Part shown: piece after piece, positions 56,301 to 64,000 of the stretch
Layout of the letters: the number at the start of each line of letters is the position of its first letter
Numbering within the stretch: the first letter of the stretch is position 1
Assembly: GCA_948144175.1 (NCBI GenBank)
Contig: CANXME010002057.1
Span: forward strand, 1,908,001-1,972,000
Source: Closterium sp. NIES-65
Taxonomy: Eukaryota > Streptophyta > Zygnematophyceae > Desmidiales > Closteriaceae
Length of the DNA stretch: 64,000 nt
Direction of reading: 5' to 3'
Position numbers and translations under genes: made by a program
The notes under the pieces: model-generated
What the model was told of the DNA's origin: nothing
What the model saw: only the letters and a program-made list of their open reading frames with translations
Database searches by the model: none

Positions 56301-59300
56301 AGGCTCACATTGCAGCCTTCAAGACCATCAAGAAGGGGTAAGGACACTTGGAAGGGATAGCCATGAGGCAGCAGTGAGGGGGGGCTCACATTGGAAAGGG
56401 CCCCCCTCGCTGCTGCAGCCGGTTGGCGCTCTGCATGTCATCCGTGGGGCAGTATAGCCAGGCCATGCGCCACATTGGGGAGGCTCACATTGCTGCTTTC
56501 AAAATCATCAAGAAAGGGTGATTAGGATCCCTTGGGAAACGCTAGGGGACCGCTGAAAGGAGCATGCAAGTAACCTGTCAAGGCTGCTGCAGTTGGGGCA
56601 GCAAAGCCACACCATGCACCACATTGGAGACGCGCACATTGCCGCAAAAGGCAATTATAGGGCGCAAGTAGGACCCAATTGGAGTAGGGCCGGGTCGCTC
56701 GGGAAAGGGCAGGGCATGGCAGTGGCTATGGCTCATGCCACAGGCACTGCCATGCCACAGGCACTGCCATGCCACAGGCACTGCCATGCCACAGGCACTG
56801 CCATGCCACAGGCACTGCCATGCCACAGGCACTGCCATGCCACAGGCACTGCCATGCCACAGGCACTGCCATGCCACAGGCACTGTCATGCCACAGGTAC
56901 TGCCATGCCACGGGCACTGCCATGCCACAGGCACCACCACGCCATAGCCACAGCCACCGGTGACTTGGAGTCGACTCAATGTTCGCCTCATGGTGCCTGT
57001 GGCTATGGCGTGGTGGTGCCCTCACTCCCACCTCTTGTCCCCTCTTGCCCCCATGTGTCCCATCGTGCCTTCCCCCCCCCGCATCCTCCCCTCTATCCCC
57101 TCTCCTTCCACTCCTCGTCCCCAGGAGCACAGCGCCAGTGGGCGTGGCAGCCAACACGGCGTTCATGACGTGGTGGTGCCGCTCTACATCGACTGGATGA
57201 CGCTCTTCCCCTCACTGCACCTCACTGCACCCCCATTTGCCCTCCATTTGCCCTCCATTTGCCCCATCCCTTGCCCCAGGAGCACGGCACCAGTGGGAGT
57301 GGCGGCCAACACGGCGTTCATGACACCATACAGCGCTCTGGACGTGGTGGTGCCACTGTACATCGACTGGATGACACTCTTCCCCTGGGTCGACCACATC
57401 CAGCACCACCTTGACTTCTGCGGCCTCAACTACTACGGCCAGGTCAGCAGATGGTTCGGCCAGGTCAGCAGATAGTACTGCCAGGTCAGCAGCTTGTAGT
57501 ACTGCCAGGCCAGCACCTCGTAGTACTGCCAGGTCAGCACCTCTTAGTACTGCAAGGTCAGCAGCTTGTAATACTACCAGGTCAGCAGCTTGTAGTGCTG
57601 CCAGGTCAGCAGCTTGTAGTGCTGCCAGGTCAGCAGCTCATACGCCGAGGTCAGCAGCTCGTACAGCCAGGTCAGCAGTTGCCAAAGCAGGCCGGGCAGT
57701 CTACCCGGACGGCTTCTAACGCATCCTCATGCCCTTTTCCACCGCGTGCACTCTTCCCCCTGCCCCACCCGTCCCCGCTCCCCTCCCCTCCCCACGCCCC
57801 CCTCCCCTCCTACCCAACCTCCCAGGAGTTCATGTCGACAGCAGGCTTGCAGAGTTTGGACGAGGAGGAGTTCTCTGAAACCGGTATGGCCGTCTATCCC
57901 GTCGGATTCTACTGCATCGCATCCTCATGGCCTTCCACCGCCTATGCTTTTCCCCCTGCCCCCCCTGCGCCCCTTGCCCCCTGCCGCCCTCCTTCTGCTC
58001 CCCTCCTCACAGGAGTTCATGTCAACAGCGGGTCTGCAGAGTGTAGAGGAGGAGGAGTTCTGAGAAGCAGGTCGGGCGGTGCACCTTGATGGCTTCTACC
58101 GAATCCTCCTGGCCTTCCACCGCCGCTACTCGCCCCCTTAACCCCCTGTCTCCTTGCCCCTTCCCCTCCTACCCCTCTCTCAGGAGTTCATGTCAGCAGC
58201 GGGCTTGCAGAGTGTGGACGAGGAGGAATCTTCCGAAGCAGGCCGAGCCGTCTACCCCGACGGATTCTACCGCATCCTCATCGCCTTCATTGCCGCTACT
58301 CGCTTCGCCTTTCCACCCCCTCCTCTCCTGCCTCTATCCCCCTCTCCCTTCTCCCAGGAGTTCATGTCAACAGCAGGATTACAGAGTGTGGATGAGGAGG
58401 AGCTCTGCAGGCCGGGCAGTCTACCCCGATGGCTTCTACCGCATCCTCATGGCCTTACCCCGCTACTACACCCCCTTGCCCCCCTTCCCTCCCCCACCCG
58501 CCTCTCACAGGAGTTCATGTCAACAGCAGGCCTGCAGAGCGTAGAGGAGGAGGAGTTCTCCGAAGCAGGCAGGGCAGTCTACCCCGACGGCTTCTACCGC
58601 ATCCTCATGGCTTTCCACCGCCGCTACTCGCCGCACCACCCCAAGCTGCGCTTCATTGTCACTGAGAATGGCTTTGCTGACACTGAGGACAACATTCGCC
58701 GCCCGTATCTGATTGAGCACCTGCTGGCACTGAATGCGGCTATCAAGGAGGTGGGCGGCAGAGAAGGTTGCATTGTGTTAATCGGTTACTGGTCTGAGTT
58801 GACTAGAAAAGGCACATACACGCCCCTTCCTGCACGTACCCTCCTCTTTTGGATCACCCTTTCCTCTCCCAACTCACACCCATTCACTCCCTCGCTTCAT
58901 TCAACATCTCTTCAACTCACCCCACTCACTCCCTCGCTTCATTCAACATCTCTACAACTCACCCCATTCACTCCCTCGCTTCATTCAACATCTCTACAAC
59001 TCACCCCATTCACTCCCTCGCTTCATTCAACATCTCTACAACTCACCCCATTCACTCCCTCGCTTCATTCAACATCTCTACAACTCACCCCATTCACTCC
59101 CTCGCTTCATTCAACATCTCTACAACTCACCCCATTCACTCCCTCGCTTCATTCAACATCTCTACAACTCACCCCATTCACTCCCTCGCTTCATTCAACA
59201 TCTCTACAACTCACCCCACTCACTCCTCTCTACCATCACCACTCACTCCTCTCTACCATCACCACTCACTCCTCTCTACCATCACCACCCACCTCTCCCC

Positions 59301-61307
59301 GTTCCTACCAAGGCATGCCCATAGACGCGTATTTCCACTGGACCATCAGCGACAACTGGAAGTGGGCGGACGAGTCTGCAATGTTCCTTTCATCACATGA
59401 CCCCACACTCACCCCCCACTCATTCATCTCCACCTTCACCCTCCTCCCCTCTCCCCCCCATTCCCAGGGCATGCCCATAGATGCGTATTTCCACTGGACC
59501 ATCAGCGACAACTGGGAGTGGGCGGACGGCTATTGCCCCAAGTTTGGCCTGGCAGGCGTTGACAGGGCGTCCCCAAACCTCACGCGCGTGCTGCGCCCCT
59601 CCTACGGGCTCTTCAAGGAGGTGAGTAGGGTTTTTCCAGTAGCAATCTAGCTTTAATCTCACCCGTGCGGCTTTCCGCAGCCTCACACGCGTGCTGCGTC
59701 CCTCGTACGGGCTCTTTAAGGAGGTGAGAGGGGCTCTGAGACGTGTCCAAATCAAATTTCCATACACCCTCCAACAAATATGGGGCGTGTCGGAATCAGG
59801 CTTTAAGCACACCCACAGACCCACCAAACCAATTCCACTCCCAACACACCCCCACCCCGCTCCCCTCCTACCCCCACCTCGGCCCTTCCCACTAGATCGT
59901 GGAGTCACGGCGTGTGACGGTGCAGCAGCGGGAGGAGGAGTGGGGGCAGCTGCAGCAGCGGGCGCAGCGGGGCGAGCAGCGCTCCTACTGCCGCGCTGTT
60001 GAGCCCTCTGGTCGCATGGGCGCTGGTGAGCGTGGGGGGGGTGCATGCATGTTGGTGTTTGGATGTATGGTGGGGCGCGTCGTGAGATGGATGGTGGCAT
60101 GGTGGCATGTGTTGTGGGATGGTGGCATGGTGGCAAGTGTTGTGGCATGCATGTTGGTGAATGGACAAGAACCCTGTGGCAGCATGGCTGCTGGTGAGCG
60201 CTGTGGTGGTGGTGCGGCATGTCTGGTGCGATCTGTCAATGATGGAATGCATGAATGCATGGTCAGAGGCATGATGGGATACATGGTGGGATGCATGTTG
60301 ACATCTGTGATCGATGGCAGTTGAAATCTCTCTGTGGCTGCATGCGTGCTGCCGTGCATGGTGGTGAATGGGATAGTGCCAAGCGAAGCAGCTCACTTGC
60401 ACATGTCTCCTCGCCTACTATCACCACTCCTCTTTCCTCGCTCCCCCCATCCAGCAGACTCCCTTGACTCGCCCACAACACGGGTCATGGCCACCAAGGA
60501 CTGGCGCTGTGGCGAGTAGGCGCCCCAAGGCTGCTGTGGCAATGCTTTTCTTAGTCAACTCAATATTTCTTCCCTCCCTCTCGCCAGCTCATCTGCTGCC
60601 CTCTCCTCTTGCCCCCCTCCCCCACCTGCCTTACAGACTCCCTTGACTCACCCACAACACGCATCATGGCCACCACGGACTGGCGCTATGGCGAGTACAG
60701 GCACCCCAAGGCCGCCGTGATGGTGACTTTTGGGTCAACTCAAGATTTCTCCCCTCCCTCACCTCTCATCTACTACTCTCTCTCTCCCCCTTGACTTTTG
60801 GGTCAACTCCCTTGACTCAATCACAACACGGGTGATAGCCACCAAAGATGGCGAGTACAGACGCCCCAAGGCCGTCTCAGTCGACCAAAGATTCATCCTC
60901 TTCCTCTCACCCGCTCATCTACTACCATCTGCTTCCCTCCCTCCCCCCCCCGCTCCTCCAGACTCCCTTGACTCACCCACAACGCGAGTCGTTGCCACAA
61001 AGGACTGGCGCTATGGCGAGTACAGGCGCCCCAAGGCCGCTGTGATGGTGAAACGTACGGCAAGGATTTTCCGCATCTGGCTGGAGGACCTGCTGCTTGC
61101 CGCCCAGCAGGCTGCAGATGCTGCCAACTCCCTCCTGTGCCGCCTCATGCACGGCCCTCACCACCAGCAGCACCAGCACCACCAGCACCAGCAGCAGCAG
61201 CAGCATCAGCACCAGAAGAACCAGCAGCAGCAACAGCAGCAGCAGGCTGTGGAGCAGCAGCATGCATGGGAGGAGGTGGAAGCAGACATTGAGATACCAC
61301 CGGTAGT

Positions 61308-61339
<32 letters not shown>

Positions 61340-64000
61340 GTGTGGGTGCTGCTTCAGCAGACAAGGATGAGCTGTAGAAGGAGTATCCGCAGCAGAACCT
61401 GTTTGATTGCTGTGCTGCTGCTTCATGTGGCAGGGCAGGCTTGTATGCCGAAATATTGGCTGGAATTTGAGACGTCTCAGAATAAGTCTGTGAGCCAAAT
61501 ATGTATGGGGGACCTGCTAAGGGGGCTGGATGGCAAGTTTGCTATATGGGAATGTGATACCTGTAGGTGCACACCAAAACGAATGTGATGGGTTGCTGAA
61601 GCCTCTAGTGTTTTCCAGTATTCTATCCCCTCGTACTAGAGTCCTGATTATGGTGTTACCTTTAGGCCCTCACTCGCAACCAGAACCACTTTTTACCGTG
61701 TAGAAACTCACTGTGCCCCGACAGCTTCGATTTCCTCTTCACATTTTCTCCTGATCTGATTCCCACCATTCTGCTTCCTGAAGCCATGGCTTGGCTTGAG
61801 GAACGATCGACTTATGAGGGAGCTTTATGAACACGTCACACGTCCATTACAGCTTTCTCAGATTAACCAATTGTAGCTCGCCTCTTTGTTCGCCTAGAGC
61901 TGCTATTATTGCGTTGCGGCCAATAACAGGCCAGAGTTGAGAACTTTCTATGAGTTGGCAAGAATGACGACTTATCACGTCGAGTCGACGGCAAAGCCAT
62001 TCCGAGATACGCGCTCGGCTGTCTTATTGATGGGCGGATGCGCCTCAATTCACTTCCGAGTTTAGACTTGAATCTTCTATCATCCCGTCCGTCAATCTCC
62101 ACCTTCAGCCGTACCACGGGGCCTTTATGGTCTTTCCGTTCTCGAGCCTCAACGTGACTATATATGAGGGTAATCCCAGCCCCTAGAAATCCATTCAGTT
62201 TTGCCTTCCATTTACCTTATACTAGAAGTAGTAACTTGCTCCCTTGTGCAAACCAAATTCAAGTAACTCATGGCCTTCATTCGTGCTCGCTGCGTCTTAC
62301 TATTTGGTAAGCGTTACCCCTGGCGTGAGTCCGCGGCACCAACGCCAGCTCACTACAAAACTCATTCGTTGCCAGCTGTCAACCAGGCTTCGTAACCCGA
62401 TCTCTGATTTTGCCTCTCGTCGTGTGTGTGCTTCGCGCAGCGTTCCTTGCGGCGACTCTTGGGGCGACTGCCTGCGCCGCAAGGAAATCTCATCGCGGAA
62501 AAGGCAGGTGCACATTTTTCCGGTGCGTGGGTTTTTCTACGAAAAAACATACAAAAAGTCCCAGCGAGTACACAAAACATCCCAAAACAGATGTGACGCA
62601 AATGTTGGCCCTTCCCCACGGGTTTAAAACGGCCCTCCTCATTTCGCGCCGCACATTTGGTTTCACGAGTCGCACCTTGCCTCGGATCGCACATTTGGCG
62701 TTCCCGTGTCAATGTACACTGCCACCGCAGCGACGTCATCATCGATGTACACCGAAGCCCTTCCTTACTACATGTTCGCGAATGTAGTAAAGCCATCAGG
62801 GTACACCTATTGGGCACTTGTAGGGTTGATAGTTGGGCTGCAACATCCAGCACTACACTGTCGCCACAAAATTCAACAACATCGAAGCGGCCCACCCCAT
62901 TTGTCAGCTGTATGAGCGTCAATTGCGTCCTGATCAGTGGCCATGAACACAACATATCATCAATCCTCATCAAAGATACCCCACCCCTCTCACTCCGTCA
63001 GCAGGAACCTGTTCAAGAGCATGACGTGCTTGTTCACATATGACTTGCACATGTGCACCACCCTCTGGATGCACTCCACCTCCACCACCGCATATCTTGT
63101 TCTCACACGTCCGGGAGACAGCTGCAGGCAGGTCGTCATTGGGCACGTGCCCTCCGCCTCGTAGTACTTCACGTACATGTGCCGCCCCATGGCGCCATCC
63201 GCGCCGGTTGCGCGGAAGATGCAGAGGCACCTTGCGTACCACTCCTCCTCGTCGGGGTTGAGCACTGCGATGTCAGAAAACCACCTCTCAGATGGGCTGG
63301 CCTTCACAAATGTGCTTTTGGGCACAAGCTCACCCCCTCGCGTTCGGGGGATCGCCACGGCGGTATGCACCTGCGTACGCCGGTCAACAGAGACGGAAGA
63401 GAGTGGATGCGTTATGGACTCTATACAGAGCTTAGGTCCTACCATCACACACGCAATCCCCGCGTTGCATCTACCATCACCCAGCCATCCAATGACCAAC
63501 GTCATGCACCACCTCAATGTTCATGGTGGGAATGCCTGCCGCCCTCATGCACCCGGCGAGTGCGTCCATGTCGGACCCATGAGCCTCGCGATACGCCCAC
63601 ATCACCGCGTCCAGGTCTTCGTCAGCACGGGCTTCAGTGTTCGCACGGCTTGTGTGCACACAAAGACATGCACGCATCCAGTGAGGACCCGTTGTCACCA
63701 CACGCTCTTTTCATCAGCACATTGTATTCCCGTTCCACACCCCTCGCCCTCACCTCGCGCAGCGCCATCACATACTGCCTGTTCCCGCCAGCGTCCGCCG
63801 CCACCTCCCGTGCAATCTCGCGCTGCACCTCCTCCTCGACAATACGGTGGGGGATGTCATGCCAGTTGCTGCCGCGGACCGGCACCTTCACGGTGCCCTT
63901 GTGTGTGTGCTCCCAAAGGTTGGTGGAGGTCTCGTGCGGCATACGACGCAGTGGTATGCCGTCGATCAGGTGCACGATCTAGTGCATGTTTGGGATGTTC

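Overview
This window looks like nuclear DNA of a green plant, most likely a GC-rich streptophyte alga. A desmid such as Closterium is my guess, but no species can be proven from 64 kb. The reasons are spliced genes with GT-AG introns, a galactolipid galactosyltransferase of the SFR2 family (a streptophyte glycolipid enzyme), a plant-type G-patch protein, and Copia and Gypsy retrotransposons with plant-type primer-binding sites. I see no prokaryotic operons, rRNA, tRNA or CRISPR arrays.

Layout. 1-8595 is a nest of retroelements: a Copia element with an open frame on the minus strand (Copia-A, cut by the window edge) and a miniature Copia are both inserted in a Gypsy chromointegrase remnant. 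A Tourist-like MITE lies at 8952-9607. A secreted CHRD-domain gene lies at 10172-11308. A decayed Copia (Copia-B, 11940-16980) abuts the 3' end of a minus-strand glycerophosphodiester phosphodiesterase gene (16999-23880). A poly(A)-tailed retrocopy with target-site duplication lies at 24413-25662. A minus-strand putative glycosyltransferase gene (26283-31492) is divergent from a PSMD9/Nas2-type proteasome chaperone gene (32495-34501), which is followed by a G-patch gene (35169-40267). A complete young Copia (Copia-C) occupies 40662-46673. An SFR2 gene (47161-61377) carries a whole LINE in intron 2. The window ends with a truncated, chimeric copy of the CHRD gene's promoter and signal-peptide exon (61757-62787) and a transposon-like minus-strand ORF cluster (62990-63982).

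Main discovery candidate. Five host genes (GDPD, glycosyltransferase-like, PSMD9, G-patch, SFR2) contain tandem, partial copies of their own exons ('shards'). Upstream shards carry the splice acceptor plus the 5' part of the exon. Downstream shards carry the 3' part of the exon plus the splice donor. At many of the junctions between original and copy sits a short palindrome with core GAGTCGACTC (often TTTTGAGTCGACTCAAAA) or GAGACGTCTC. In the cleanest cases the two copies (21, 28 and 51 bp) are separated by only 22-25 bases that are little more than the palindrome. I read this as a dispersed palindromic micro-element or repair signature that generates local duplications across exon-intron boundaries. 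I do not know a described system that matches it.

The genes are unrelated housekeeping or membrane-lipid genes, apart from a loose lipid theme (GDPD and SFR2). The window is best understood as a gene-containing region reshaped by retroelements and by local duplication. Exon coordinates are manual readings from splice signals, reading phase and family motifs.
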